NCBI GenBank assembly: GCA_965243695.1
Contig: CBDEWC010000007.1
Coordinates: forward strand, 62,001-126,000
From: JAKVCB01 sp965243695
Lineage (GTDB): Bacteria; Planctomycetota; Planctomycetia; Pirellulales; Lacipirellulaceae
Length of the DNA: 64,000 nucleotides
Direction: 5' to 3'
The position numbers were made by a program, and so were the translations under genes. The notes below the pieces were generated by a model, which made no database searches, was not told the DNA's origin, and worked only from the letters and a program-made list of their open reading frames with translations. Below, one piece after another: positions 9,390 to 18,329 of this stretch (position 1 is its first letter; every line of letters begins with the position of its first letter).

Positions 9390-12300
9390 CTACTCCGGTT
9401 TCAGTGGTTCGATCGGCCCCTCGGGCTCGTCGGCCAACTCGGGACCAAAGGGAACTCCCATGTCCTTCTGCCCGCCGTTTACCTGGCGGGAATTATCAAA
9501 AGCATCTACGATTTCGCGGCCAACCTTTCGCCCCACTTCCCACAACCCACCCGACTTGTCGAGGCCGGTTTCCGCCAGGTGCTGGGCAGGCGGCTCCGGG
9601 GGAGATGGTGTTTCGGTTAATTCAAGACGAATCTCCTGAGCAGAAGTCCGAATTGCCACCGAAGGCCGATGACCACGTTCAATTTGAATACGAAACTCGC
9701 CGCTCATGGTATCGGGCCGCAAGGCATTGCGGTAAACACTGCGCCCACTAACCTTCTCCAAACAAAGCACCTTGAGATTCGTCTGGTTGCCACTGGAATC
9801 TTGGCGCATGACTCGGCTGGCAAACACCAACAAGGGAGAAGCTACCGGCTGATCGAGCGCAATTCCTTGATTTTTTACAGTGGCAGGCACTGGCCACAAC
9901 GGCTTCCCCTCGTTCAAATCAAATGCATAGACCAAGCCGTTGACCAGCGCATAACGAGCCCCAATCGCAACGTGCTTCTCTTTGCGCCGATCAGGTCGCG
10001 AGCTGGCAAACAGAAACAAACGCTCGTCGTCGCGTACCAGGTGAATACTCTCCAATGCCTGCTGGACCTGCAAACGGTCGGTTAACAGTACGGCCCCATT
10101 GGCAACATCAATAAAGTGAAACTCGCCACTTTGCTCCAGGATCGCCAACGCATCGGGTTCCATCACCCGAAACCGCGTCCCCACCTTACAACGATGCTCC
10201 CATTCGGTTTTACCGGTCAATAAATCGACGATCCGTACGAGGAAATGATTGCCGACTTGACGTTCAACGGTCGTGACCCGATGGCCGGTTGCAATGAGCC
10301 ACGGCACCTGCGGAACATCACATTGACCCACCGTCGCTCCGTCGACCATATCCAAGAGGAGCGCCTTGGTTGAAGAAGCCGGCTTGACAAGGACCCGTCG
10401 CTCGTCACCCAGCAGTTCAGCCCCCAGGGGAATATCTGTACGACGCCAGAGAGTCTCTCCGGTGAGCGGATCGACACACTGAAGTGCCTCGTGATTCTGA
10501 TAGACAACGCCCTCGGCCGTAGCGGGCCCAAGGGTACAAACCATGCGCCCTTTCTCGTCGACGACTCGGCGTCGTCCGGACGCGTGGTGGTAAGGTCCGC
10601 GATTCGATCCCACTTTCCGTTTTGCAACACGTGCCGGTACTTCACTCCGCCACAGAATACTTCGCCCGCCCGCTCGTCGGTCTGCCCCCGTATCGACAGC
10701 CACGATTTCCTGCCCCACGTTGACATAGAGCCGATCGCCTAAGCGGGCAGCATAACTGGTCTGAAAGCGAGGTACCCGACCACTCAACCGGGCCGCCTGC
10801 TGCCCGAGGTTGAACTGCCACACAACTTCTCCCCACCGATTGATGGCCGCCAACTGAGACAGATCACTCGAGATGCGAAAGTGGGTGGAACCGGCTGTCA
10901 CATGGCGTGCCTGCTCGATCCTCAGCCTCTGCATTGCCGGCGGAGGACGCGACTGGCGACCACCCGCTTTGGTGGAATTGAGATCGATTTCGCGGGACTC
11001 AATCTGATGGGTTGACCAACCGGCCATACTCGTTGATGGCTGGGGATCTTGGTTGGTAAAGACCTCACTCAACCAGTCCTCTGTCAACCGCCCATCAGGC
11101 AGGAGAACCGCCGGATAGGTTTTCTTAATTCGTGATTGCTGCCAAATCAACTCATCTTTGTTTCCGGGATCGTCCATCAACTGGAGGGCCAACACGGCCC
11201 CACCGGCACGGTAGGATTCATCGGTCGAGTTGTGCAATCGATAAAGGGCCATCCCGGCGGCTGGCACGTCACGCCGGTTGACCAACTGTCGGGAAAGATG
11301 CCAGGCGACCTCATCGGCCATTGGCATGCCGGCAAAGCAACCAAGGTACCGTTGTTGATCTGTGACCAACCCACTGGCCAGCGCTTTGCGAGAACGGCGA
11401 ACCAGTTCCTGGCGAATCTCCTCGCGAACCTCCCGGGAGGATTGCTTCCACAGCACCTTCAACCGCCCACGCACCCACCGGTCAACCCGGACTGTGTGTT
11501 CAGGCGTCAATGGGACCTGCCTCTGCCCGTCGTGCTGATCGGCGATCCGCAAAAACACGCCGAATGCGTCCAGATTTTTCCCGGTCGCCCACAATCCCTC
11601 GGCGTCCAGTCGCATCAACTCAAGCTGCTTGGCCGGATCGTCGACAATCGCCTCCAGCAAAGGCAACTGGTCACGATAGGCTGAATAATCGCGATGCAGA
11701 AGATGCAACAACGCCTCTGCCAGAAGCTGTCGCGTGTCGAGATCCGCTGGGTCCGCGTTGTAGGCACGCTGCAGGGTCTCCGCCGCCATCTCAAATTGAC
11801 CGCTGGCCAGCGCCAATTCACCCCGATCTCGCAAGGCAACCGGATCGTTGGCATTGATCTTCAGCGCCTCGGTGGTTCGCCGCAGGAACGCCGATCGTTG
11901 TTCGAACTTGTTAATAGAAATCACGGATTGCGAGATCACTGAACCTCGATGACAAATTAAATTCCCCATAACCTCCTGCTGCTGCGACGGCGCAATCACC
12001 ATCTTGCCGTCCGTCATATTGATCGCAGCAAGCTGACCCGACGTGAGCGGAAGATAGAAGTTCCCCTGGCTCAACAGGCCCCGCCCACTGACCAGCGCCT
12101 CCTGGGGGAACTGATCTGAGTGTTCCGCCCAAAGAGGGCTCCCATCCTGGAGGCTGAGTGCCGATACCCGCTGGGGCGCCACCAGCAAGACGACCTCCTG
12201 GTCCACGCAACCCACAAAAAGGTTGTCTTCGCGTTTTCGCTTCCAGATCAACTCCCCAGTCTCGAGATCAAGACAGTGAATCTCAGGACTGTCACGAGGG

Positions 12301-14147
12301 GTGACAACGACGCGATTGGCGTGAATTCTTGGCGTCCCATCCAACCAGCGCCCCAGCAACTCATTGTCAGCAGTTGGCACCTGGTGTTGCAGCAACATAC
12401 CATTTCGGTGCAGCGCCGCATCACTCCGCGGATAAAGGTAGGCCCAGCCGAGTGATCGCGTAAACAGGTCAAACGCCACCACGGCCCCAGCCGAAGTAGG
12501 ACAAACCAGCAGATCACTGGCTAACGACGGTTCCGCTCCCGCGCGGCTCCGCAGAAGGTCCAGGTGCACACCCCGCTCAAGACTCAAAAGAAGTTGTCGC
12601 CAGCGATATGCCCCGGTACGCGCATCGAGTGCCACTAGATAAACGGCACTTTTGATTTCTCCCAGGACATAAAGCGTACCGTCGACCGCCACCGGTGCGC
12701 CCAAAAAGAAAACACCAGCCAGATCCCCCCCTGCACGCCGGCCGTCAACCTCCCACACCAGCTTTCCTTCCGTGGCCAATTCATAGGCAGCCAGCCGATT
12801 CGTCATCGCTTCAATCATGGCAAGCCGACGGCCAAAGATCGGCAGGCGGCCAGGTGAAATCCGCCGATTGCGCTCGATCAGGGGTAAACCGCGGATTGTG
12901 AACACCCGCTCACCATCACTACTGAGAGCAGCCGCCAGTGCATCATTCCAAATCCGCTGCTCGATCGCATGCGCGAAGCTCGTCACTGGGGCATCGGCTT
13001 CGGCCCGATCAAGGCCTGCCAATAACTGCTCAAATGTATTTTCCTCATAAGAACGGGTTTCCCATATGCGTTTACCCGACTGCCAATTGATGGCAACCAC
13101 CATGTCGGCCGTCTTGGTGATCACTACGTCCCCAACCGCCAGGGGCGTGACCAATCCGACCAGCGGCACCCCGGCACGGTTTAAGAGTTCCTGCCGTGTT
13201 TCCAAATAACTTTCCAACCGGGGATGGTTGGCAACCCGGACCTGCCAGCGGAGGCGACTATGCGGTGGACCGCCGGGTGCATCCAGGTTGCCCGCCGGAC
13301 TGCCCAATCGGGTTGTCCAGTCTGGATCCCGCAGCGGCAACTGGAGTTCGCTGGCCAACAAAGGGTTGAGGGCAGCAAGCTGCAGTGCTGCCTCAGCCCC
13401 GCCAAGGCCGTTTGTGCCTCCCACCACCAACTCCCCCAAATCGGCCCTTGCTTGAAGTTCCTCCAACACCTGGCGCTCGCGGCCGGTCTCTCCCTGGGCA
13501 GCCCAACTTGCCGCCAACAAAAGAGAAAGCTGTGGTTCATAAAGTTCTGCGGCCTGGGGGATCTTGCGCATCCGTTGGTAGATACGGGCTGCCGCTGCCG
13601 GATTCCCAAGATCGGTCGACCTTTGCGCCAACAACAAGGCTGCTTCGTAGCCGGCAGGAGTATGCAGATATTCCCGCACGACGTCGGTTAAAATCGCGTA
13701 GTTACCTACCTTGATCGCCTCCGCCACCAGCTTGCGGGCACGCGTCGCCTGACTCAGTTCATAAGCTGAGCGACCTTCGGGAGGCAAACGGCTGATGAGT
13801 TGCCGCACCAGCGACTTCAAGCCTAACAACCGACTTGATTGGTCAGGATGCGCCACGAAGGAATCCTCCTCGCTGGTCAGCACATCTCCCAGAAACGCAA
13901 CCGCTTCGGTGTATTCTCCCGCCCCGATCCGTTCACGAACACGTGACAGGCCGCGAGCCAACTTGCGGTCAATCGGCAAATAGACACCATGAATTGCCCC
14001 TGGATCATAGAAACCGGCCTGACCGGCCGCAGGCGGCTCTGTGACTGGATCATCGGCCAGCGACAGCTGAGGCACCCCGGCGGCCACACCTATCGAGGTG
14101 ACCATTACGACCAGCCAACTTCCAGCGCGATCAAGCAAGCAGCACAT
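9390..14147 (-). CDS. Giant PQQ-type beta-propeller/TPR protein, secreted
   Basis: About 1585 residues, exported: a hydrophobic stretch at residues about 10-30 ends in LSLADDP. Two blocks of PQQ-like (quinoprotein type) beta-propeller blades lie around residues 330-760 and 1090-1500, recognisable by repeated phrases such as VVAINWQSGKRIWET, YVLGEIKSAVYLVALDARTG and CVDPLTGETLWRR. Between them is a TPR-like helical region with NANDPVALRDRGELALASGQ. There is no sign of a dehydrogenase active site, so it is probably a structural or binding protein of the envelope. ATG 14147 is chosen over an upstream in-frame TTG at 14168. It is the first gene of the long minus-strand operon leading to moxR and is transcribed divergently from the HU gene. 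Confidence 0.87.
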   Translation of the reverse strand: MCCLLDRAGSWLVVMVTSIGVAAGVPQLSLADDPVTEPPAAGQAGFYDPGAIHGVYLPIDRKLARGLSRVRERIGAGEYTEAVAFLGDVLTSEEDSFVAHPDQSSRLLGLKSLVRQLISRLPPEGRSAYELSQATRARKLVAEAIKVGNYAILTDVVREYLHTPAGYEAALLLAQRSTDLGNPAAAARIYQRMRKIPQAAELYEPQLSLLLAASWAAQGETGRERQVLEELQARADLGELVVGGTNGLGGAEAALQLAALNPLLASELQLPLRDPDWTTRLGSPAGNLDAPGGPPHSRLRWQVRVANHPRLESYLETRQELLNRAGVPLVGLVTPLAVGDVVITKTADMVVAINWQSGKRIWETRSYEENTFEQLLAGLDRAEADAPVTSFAHAIEQRIWNDALAAALSSDGERVFTIRGLPLIERNRRISPGRLPIFGRRLAMIEAMTNRLAAYELATEGKLVWEVDGRRAGGDLAGVFFLGAPVAVDGTLYVLGEIKSAVYLVALDARTGAYRWRQLLLSLERGVHLDLLRSRAGAEPSLASDLLVCPTSAGAVVAFDLFTRSLGWAYLYPRSDAALHRNGMLLQHQVPTADNELLGRWLDGTPRIHANRVVVTPRDSPEIHCLDLETGELIWKRKREDNLFVGCVDQEVVLLVAPQRVSALSLQDGSPLWAEHSDQFPQEALVSGRGLLSQGNFYLPLTSGQLAAINMTDGKMVIAPSQQQEVMGNLICHRGSVISQSVISINKFEQRSAFLRRTTEALKINANDPVALRDRGELALASGQFEMAAETLQRAYNADPADLDTRQLLAEALLHLLHRDYSAYRDQLPLLEAIVDDPAKQLELMRLDAEGLWATGKNLDAFGVFLRIADQHDGQRQVPLTPEHTVRVDRWVRGRLKVLWKQSSREVREEIRQELVRRSRKALASGLVTDQQRYLGCFAGMPMADEVAWHLSRQLVNRRDVPAAGMALYRLHNSTDESYRAGGAVLALQLMDDPGNKDELIWQQSRIKKTYPAVLLPDGRLTEDWLSEVFTNQDPQPSTSMAGWSTHQIESREIDLNSTKAGGRQSRPPPAMQRLRIEQARHVTAGSTHFRISSDLSQLAAINRWGEVVWQFNLGQQAARLSGRVPRFQTSYAARLGDRLYVNVGQEIVAVDTGADRRAGGRSILWRSEVPARVAKRKVGSNRGPYHHASGRRRVVDEKGRMVCTLGPATAEGVVYQNHEALQCVDPLTGETLWRRTDIPLGAELLGDERRVLVKPASSTKALLLDMVDGATVGQCDVPQVPWLIATGHRVTTVERQVGNHFLVRIVDLLTGKTEWEHRCKVGTRFRVMEPDALAILEQSGEFHFIDVANGAVLLTDRLQVQQALESIHLVRDDERLFLFASSRPDRRKEKHVAIGARYALVNGLVYAFDLNEGKPLWPVPATVKNQGIALDQPVASPLLVFASRVMRQDSSGNQTNLKVLCLEKVSGRSVYRNALRPDTMSGEFRIQIERGHRPSVAIRTSAQEIRLELTETPSPPEPPAQHLAETGLDKSGGLWEVGRKVGREIVDAFDNSRQVNGGQKDMGVPFGPELADEPEGPIEPLKPE

Positions 14148-14559
14148 GGCGGGGGTAGACCTATCCAAAAATCGACCTGGGCTGGAGAAACCCGTCCAAC
14201 TACTATGACCGTCAGCTCTCCATTGAGTCGCCGAGGCCAGCCGCTACAATAAAGTCTCGATTTTCCGGGGGAATTGGCCCCCTGGAGGCCACAGGAAAGC
14301 TACACTAGTATGCGCAACCCGTTTCTGTAGTTAATCTTATTGCGAATCTACAGATCCGGCAAGCTGACCCCGCCCCCCGAAAATCCAGGAGATAACCGTA
14401 AAGACTGCTGGGAACCCAGGTAATAAAAGCTGGTTTTTCTCGGGAAACAGTCCATTTACCCGCTTGAAATTTTTGGCTCACAGAATTTTAATCGTCTCTT
14501 CGCAGGACCGCGAACTTAGGATTTTCTTTTCCCACCTACCATCTGGAGGATGTGACATT
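14148..14559. other. Divergent intergenic region, beta-propeller operon / HU gene
   Basis: This 412-base spacer separates the start of the long minus-strand operon from the plus-strand HU gene, so it must hold promoters for both. I see no convincing -35/-10 pair and no long open frame with coding character. A CCTGGAGATT-like purine stretch and a T-rich patch near 14320-14340 are the only notable compositional features. Confidence 0.4.
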
Positions 14560-14877
14560 ATGGCGAACGCCGCTGCCAAACCCCCAACCAAGACCGAAGT
14601 TTTCGCAAACGTCGCCGAAGCCACTGAGCTAAGCAAAAAGGATGTGGCCAACGTCTTTGAGGCATTGAACAACGAAATCACCAAAGCCCTCAGCAAGGAT
14701 CCACATACCTTCACGATCCCTGGTCTCTGCAAGATCGTGGTTCAGCACAAACCGGCCACTGAAGAACGAGAAGGGACCAACCCCTTCACGGGCGAACCGA
14801 CCACTTTCAAGGCGAAACCTGCCCGCAACGTGGTGAAGATTCGCCCGCTGAAAAAACTCAAAGATATGGTTGGCTAA
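14560..14877 (+). CDS. HU family DNA-binding protein
   Basis: 105-residue HU/IHF-fold DNA-binding protein. It starts KTEVFANVAEATELSKKDV and carries the arm region GTNPFTGEPTTFKAKPARNVVKIRP, here abbreviated: the conserved arm proline context is NPFTGE and the C-terminal strand is KIRPLKKLKD. HU proteins bind and bend DNA in the nucleoid. The frame is open to 14464, but the ATG at 14560 has GGAGG eleven bases upstream and gives the family length. It stands alone, divergent from the operon to its left. Oddity: the last 11 bases including the stop, TGGTTGGCTAA, are repeated 15 bases later. Confidence 0.95.
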   Translation: MANAAAKPPTKTEVFANVAEATELSKKDVANVFEALNNEITKALSKDPHTFTIPGLCKIVVQHKPATEEREGTNPFTGEPTTFKAKPARNVVKIRPLKKLKDMVG

Positions 14878-14892
14878 AGACTGGTTGGCTAA
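14867..14892 (+). repeat. 15-bp-period duplication of the HU gene end, stop codon included
   Basis: TGGTTGGCTAA occurs at 14867-14877, where it is the end of the HU gene with its TAA, and again at 14882-14892. The period of 15 bases keeps the same frame, so the second copy supplies a second in-frame TAA. Read directly from the sequence. Confidence 0.85.
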
Positions 14893-15121
14893 CTGGACTC
14901 CAACCACCGTCGACGGGAATACACCCTGCTGCAACTCTTGGTGACAAAGGGGTTGCTCGATCGGCGCGCGCGAGGTGCGAAGCACAATTTCGGTCTCTGC
15001 GCAACACGGCCACAGCGACCACGGCTAACAAGCCGTACGAACCGTATCCGTGGGATGGGGGTGTTCACCCCAAAAATGGTGAAACCGCAGGCACGAACCC
15101 GGGTTGTTTGGATCATGGCCA

Positions 15122-15357
15122 GCACACATCGAGGGTGTGCGTAAACGGCCTCGCTTTAGAGCCATTCCTCTCGGGTTCCCCTGTGGAACTGGCTTCCGTT
15201 ATGGAATGGCGCGCTGGGCACGATCCCTAAATCGGCACTGGTGCATGGCCATCCCGGCTTAGGTGGGGGTTTGTTCCGCTCCGGCTCCTAGCAGCGAACT
15301 GTTCGCCCCAGGAATCAGCGCCACCCTTATTGCAGGGCCCCCTAATCACAGAGGTCG
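15122..15357. ncRNA. Candidate structured RNA (unassigned)
   Basis: Within 240 bases there are several short perfect stems: GCACAC/GTGTGC (15122-15127 with 15135-15140), GTTCC/GGAAC (15175-15179 with 15185-15189), TTCC/GGAA (15194-15197 with 15203-15206), and the palindrome GCGAACTGTTCGC (15294-15306), which lies inside a longer CCTAG...CCAGG pairing. GGCCTC near 15148 can also pair with GAGGTC near 15351, closing about 210 bases. This is the size and rough plan of a 6S-like RNA, but no 6S, RNase P, SRP or tmRNA signature is visible and the strand cannot be decided. Confidence 0.2.
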
Positions 15358-15369
15358 AACCACACTTCA

Positions 15370-15503
15370 TGTTCTAGCCGGCCCCTGTTCTAGCCAGCCC
15401 TGTTCTAGCCGGCCCCTGTTCTAGCCGGCCCCTGTTCTAGCCGGCCCTGTCCCAGCCAGCCCTGTTCTAGCCGGCCCCTGTTCTAGCCGGCCCTGTCCCA
15501 GCC
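15370..15503. repeat. Minisatellite, about 8.7 units of 15-16 bp
   Basis: Tandem units of TGTTCTAGCCGGCCCC and its 15-base variants (TGTTCTAGCCAGCCC, TGTCCCAGCCAGCCC) fill this stretch. Units begin at 15370, 15386, 15401, 15417, 15433, 15448, 15463, 15479 and 15494. There are no unique spacers, so it is not a CRISPR array. It lies downstream of both the HU and MFS genes. Confidence 0.85.
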
Positions 15504-15566
15504 TGTCATGTTCGGGCCTGCGCAACGTCGCTGCGTGCGTCATTAGCGGGCGCTACTAGACTTGCG

Positions 15567-15638
15567 TCGCCGCTAAGTTCCACCGGGCCGCTAAGTTCCA
15601 CCGGGCCGCTAAGTTCCACCGGGCCGCTAGGCTCCACC
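15567..15638 (-). repeat. Four 18-bp units overlapping the MFS stop codon
   Basis: On the minus strand the unit GGTGGAACTTAGCGGCCC occurs three times (one slightly diverged) after a first variant GGTGGAGCCTAGCGGCCC, which contains the last codons and TAG of the MFS gene (15627-15629). The codons just before it, CCGGTTGAACTTACCGG, are a diverged fifth copy. In another frame the units read PVELSG repeatedly, echoing the real C-terminus PVELTGGA. The tract is therefore a downstream tandem expansion of the gene end. Confidence 0.8.
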
Positions 15639-17201
15639 GGTAAGTTCAACCGGTTTGTACCCCCCCTTCGCCTGGAAGTAAACGAAGAGCAGGATGTAAC
15701 AAACAAGCATAAACGTCGGAAAGATCGTCATCTTCGCCAGCGCCGTGAACTGCCCCGCCTTGGTAGCAGTTTCTAAAGCGCGTGACGCCTCTTCACCCTG
15801 CTGTGCGACAGCAGCCGGAGTCTTCTCGGGATCAATGGCCGTGTAATCGTGGATCCCAAACAAGGCTTTCTCTTCGAGCACGATTTTTGCCGTAGCCGGG
15901 GCATTGGCAGTCAATTCCGCGCTTGCGGTGTTATCCTGCACAAATCCAATGAAAGGAAAGCCGACCACACCAACGGCAATCATGGCGATACCCGAAATCG
16001 CGTTCAGCGACAGGCTCCCTCCCTTGGGACACTGCTCCGAGGTGATCCCCAACATCGTAGGCCAGAAGAAAGTTTTTCCAAACCCGTAGAGTGTCGCTGC
16101 AGCAAAAATGAAGAATAGTCCGGAACTTCCTGTTTTCGAAAGCGCAAACAAGCCGGCGATGGCCAATACGGAACTAACAATCAACAACCCGATCGGTGAA
16201 AGCTTGTGGACAATGGGTCCGGCAAAAAATCGGAGGACCATCATGATCGCTGAAGTGTAAATAAGGACCCAGCCTGCATTGTAGCCAAGTGCCTTCATCG
16301 GCTCTTCCATAAGGTTGCTGATCCAGCCGTCGGTCCCAATCTCCGTGGTGGCCAGTGGTATCATGATGATGATCAAAAACGCCATAATGGGACTTCCCAG
16401 GCTTCGCGTGTAAATACTGAAGACCACCACTGTCACCAGCGTGAATGCCAGGCTCCACCCCCAGGACCAACTAAATTCTTCACCCAATTGCCAGAAAATG
16501 AGCCCAAAACCGACCAGGGCCCCAAAACCGCCAAACTGGGCGAGCATTTCGCGGTAACTAACTCCTGCCTCTTCGCGTTCCTGCACGGGAAACCTCACCG
16601 TGATAAGCATCAGAAAAAACACAACAGCCGGGACTGCCACAATCCCCAAAACAAGTCGCCAATCGCCGCTGGCCGCCGTATCTGCCATGGCGACGGTAAT
16701 CAGGCCCCCAATCACCAGGCCACCCGGCCAACCCGCGTGGAGAATATTGAGCCACTTGGTTTTATCCTTGTTGAACAACGTTGCCACCACCGGATTGATG
16801 AAGGCCTCCACGGTGCCGTTGCCCAAAGCGAGAATAAAACTCCCCCAGTACAGGAGGCTGTAACCTGTCAACTGGGCCGCTTCGAGTGCCTCACCCTCCA
16901 CACCCTGAATTGCGCTGTACGCCATCCAGGCCAGCACTAGATAGACCCCATAACAAACGAAGGAAAACACCATCGCCGCCCGATAGCCAACTTTATCAAT
17001 CACCAGGCTAAAGAGAATAATCGAAATTCCAAATGGCCAGATCCCCGCCCCCATCAGTTCGCCAACCTCGGTCTCATCGAGACCAAATTCCTTGTTGAAC
17101 CGCACTCCACAGAGATACATCCGGCTGAAAAATGCAAACGAAGTTGTGATCAGCGCGATGAAACATCCCCAAAACACGATCGCATTATTTCGGCTGTTCA
17201 T
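15627..17201 (-). CDS. MFS transporter, sugar-type
   Basis: 524-residue integral membrane protein of the major facilitator superfamily, with about twelve hydrophobic segments. It starts MNSRNNAIVFWGCFIALITT and has FNKEFGLDETEVGELMGAGIW after helix 1, a pattern I associate with planctomycete sugar-type MFS proteins (shown here only in part). A long extracytoplasmic or cytoplasmic loop near residues 425-480 is rich in Ala and Glu (PEKTPAAVAQQGEEASRALE). The ATG at 17201 has AGGAG eight bases upstream; the in-frame GTG at 17210 overlaps that site and is rejected. The substrate cannot be told from sequence. The 3' end is embedded in an 18-base tandem repeat. Confidence 0.87.
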   Translation of the reverse strand: MNSRNNAIVFWGCFIALITTSFAFFSRMYLCGVRFNKEFGLDETEVGELMGAGIWPFGISIILFSLVIDKVGYRAAMVFSFVCYGVYLVLAWMAYSAIQGVEGEALEAAQLTGYSLLYWGSFILALGNGTVEAFINPVVATLFNKDKTKWLNILHAGWPGGLVIGGLITVAMADTAASGDWRLVLGIVAVPAVVFFLMLITVRFPVQEREEAGVSYREMLAQFGGFGALVGFGLIFWQLGEEFSWSWGWSLAFTLVTVVVFSIYTRSLGSPIMAFLIIIMIPLATTEIGTDGWISNLMEEPMKALGYNAGWVLIYTSAIMMVLRFFAGPIVHKLSPIGLLIVSSVLAIAGLFALSKTGSSGLFFIFAAATLYGFGKTFFWPTMLGITSEQCPKGGSLSLNAISGIAMIAVGVVGFPFIGFVQDNTASAELTANAPATAKIVLEEKALFGIHDYTAIDPEKTPAAVAQQGEEASRALETATKAGQFTALAKMTIFPTFMLVCYILLFVYFQAKGGYKPVELTGGA

Positions 17202-17607
17202 AAAAACCACTCCTTGGTAATGACGGTGTTCAATCCTTGGTCGATTCCGGTCTTCGATGGCAATTTGCCAGTTTTCGATAGCAATTTAAAAGCACAAGCC
17301 ACCTCCGGCGTTGTCCGCCAGGCCGGGAGTTTCACAAGCGTTACCGAACGACCTACGTCTCTTTATGCCAACGACAGCAGGGGTCGTTACGCACAAGAAA
17401 AATTCGCCAACGGAACTCCGGAAAAGGTCCGCTCGCACGACCGTGTCGTTTACCTCCCAGGTGGCTCATTCCGTAAAGATTCGCAAAGAACTGCGCCGAA
17501 GTGACCAACCATGGTCCTTTCCAGAAACGGCTTGACATCCTCCGCAAGTTTTCCAGTGACCGGTCTTCTTTCGGTGGCCACTGCTTCGGGCCGGGGCCAG
17601 GTTTCCT

Positions 17608-17691
17608 CAGTGGACAGCGTCAGTGGACAGCGTCGCAGTGGACAGCGTCGCAGTGGACAGCGTCGCAGTGGACAGCGTCGGAGTGGACAGG
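17608..17691 (-). repeat. 15-bp tandem repeat growing from the tRNA-Phe 3' end
   Basis: On the plus strand, CAGTGGACAGCGTCG is present at 17621-17635, 17636-17650, 17651-17665 and 17666-17680, with a shortened copy at 17608-17620. The next nine bases, AGTGGACAG (17682-17690), are the acceptor end of tRNA-Phe with its discriminator and two flanking bases. The repeat unit thus copies the tRNA 3' end. No spacers are present. Confidence 0.85.
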
Positions 17692-17756
17692 GCCGGGATC
17701 GAACCGGCGACACCAGGATTTTCAGTCCTGTGCTCTACCAACTGAGCTACCTGTCC
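17684..17756 (-). tRNA. tRNA-Phe (anticodon GAA)
   Basis: 73 bases fold as a full cloverleaf on the minus strand: acceptor GGACAGG pairs with CCTGTCC, D-stem GCTC/GAGC, anticodon stem CAGGA/TCCTG around loop CTGAAAA (anticodon GAA), variable loop GTGTC, T-stem GCCGG/CCGGC around TTCGATC, and discriminator A. CCA is not encoded. It is a lone tRNA between the MFS gene and the prenyltransferase gene. Its 3' flank is made of tandem copies of its own acceptor end. Confidence 0.97.
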
Positions 17757-17977
17757 AAGAACCCCCCATAATATGGAAAACACCGTCGGTCGCAAGTGCG
17801 GATGAAGTCTTGCCAGCCTTGTCCATTTTCGCCAATGCACCATTTCCGCCAAACGGCAAAGAGCCGGTTTCCAAGCGACCGGCCTACGGCAGGACGACAC
17901 TGGCTCAATTCGGGTGCCAAGCCGACCCGAAACGACGTTGTAGTCAAGCTGCTCAAATTCCCGAATGGCCGGCCCAT

Positions 17978-18035
17978 CTTCCTACAAGCCCGTCTTCCTA
18001 CAAGCAAGCCACAGATTCCTACAAGCAAGCGACAG
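17978..18035. repeat. Three copies of TTCCTACAAGC-type repeat
   Basis: TCTTCCTACAAGCC, TCTTCCTACAAGCAAGCC and ATTCCTACAAGCAAGCG follow one another, with periods of 15 and 21 bases. They are in the spacer between tRNA-Phe and the next plus-strand gene. Confidence 0.7.
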
Positions 18036-18329
18036 AGGCAGGCAAAATTTAACCAGACTTTGTCCGGACAGGCCAGCGGCCTCGGTGGCCGTTGAGCTTC
18101 CAAGACGTTGACATTTACGCATGGCAATGGCTAACATGAGGGTTAGACCCCGGTTACGACGGCCGTTCTCGGCTGCCTGAAACCACCTTTCCACTTGGGC
18201 GGAACGCAGACTGCGCGGAACACAGGACCCATTGGCAAAGCAGGGCCACCTGCGCCTTGTTGTCGCACGTCCAGAGGCACCTCCAGTCGCGCGCCTGCTC
18301 GCCTGGACGTTCCCGTTGGCTTCCACTTG

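Larger units (their letters stand above)
14878..15626. other. Repeat- and hairpin-rich intergenic region
   Basis: A 749-base spacer between the HU gene and the convergent MFS gene. Short open frames on both strands have no recognisable product. It contains a cluster of perfect hairpins (15122-15306), a minisatellite of 15-16-base units (15370-15503) and an 18-base repeat that runs into the MFS stop codon (15567-15638). The hairpin cluster could be a small RNA, but no known RNA family was identified. Confidence 0.5.

Noticed and set aside
15370..15503. CRISPR-like array
   Set aside because: The units of 15-16 bases follow directly on each other with no unique spacers, and no cas gene is present in the window.
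17608..17691. Integration site with att repeats at tRNA-Phe
   Set aside because: There is no integrase and no cargo between copies; the repeats are contiguous 15-base units.
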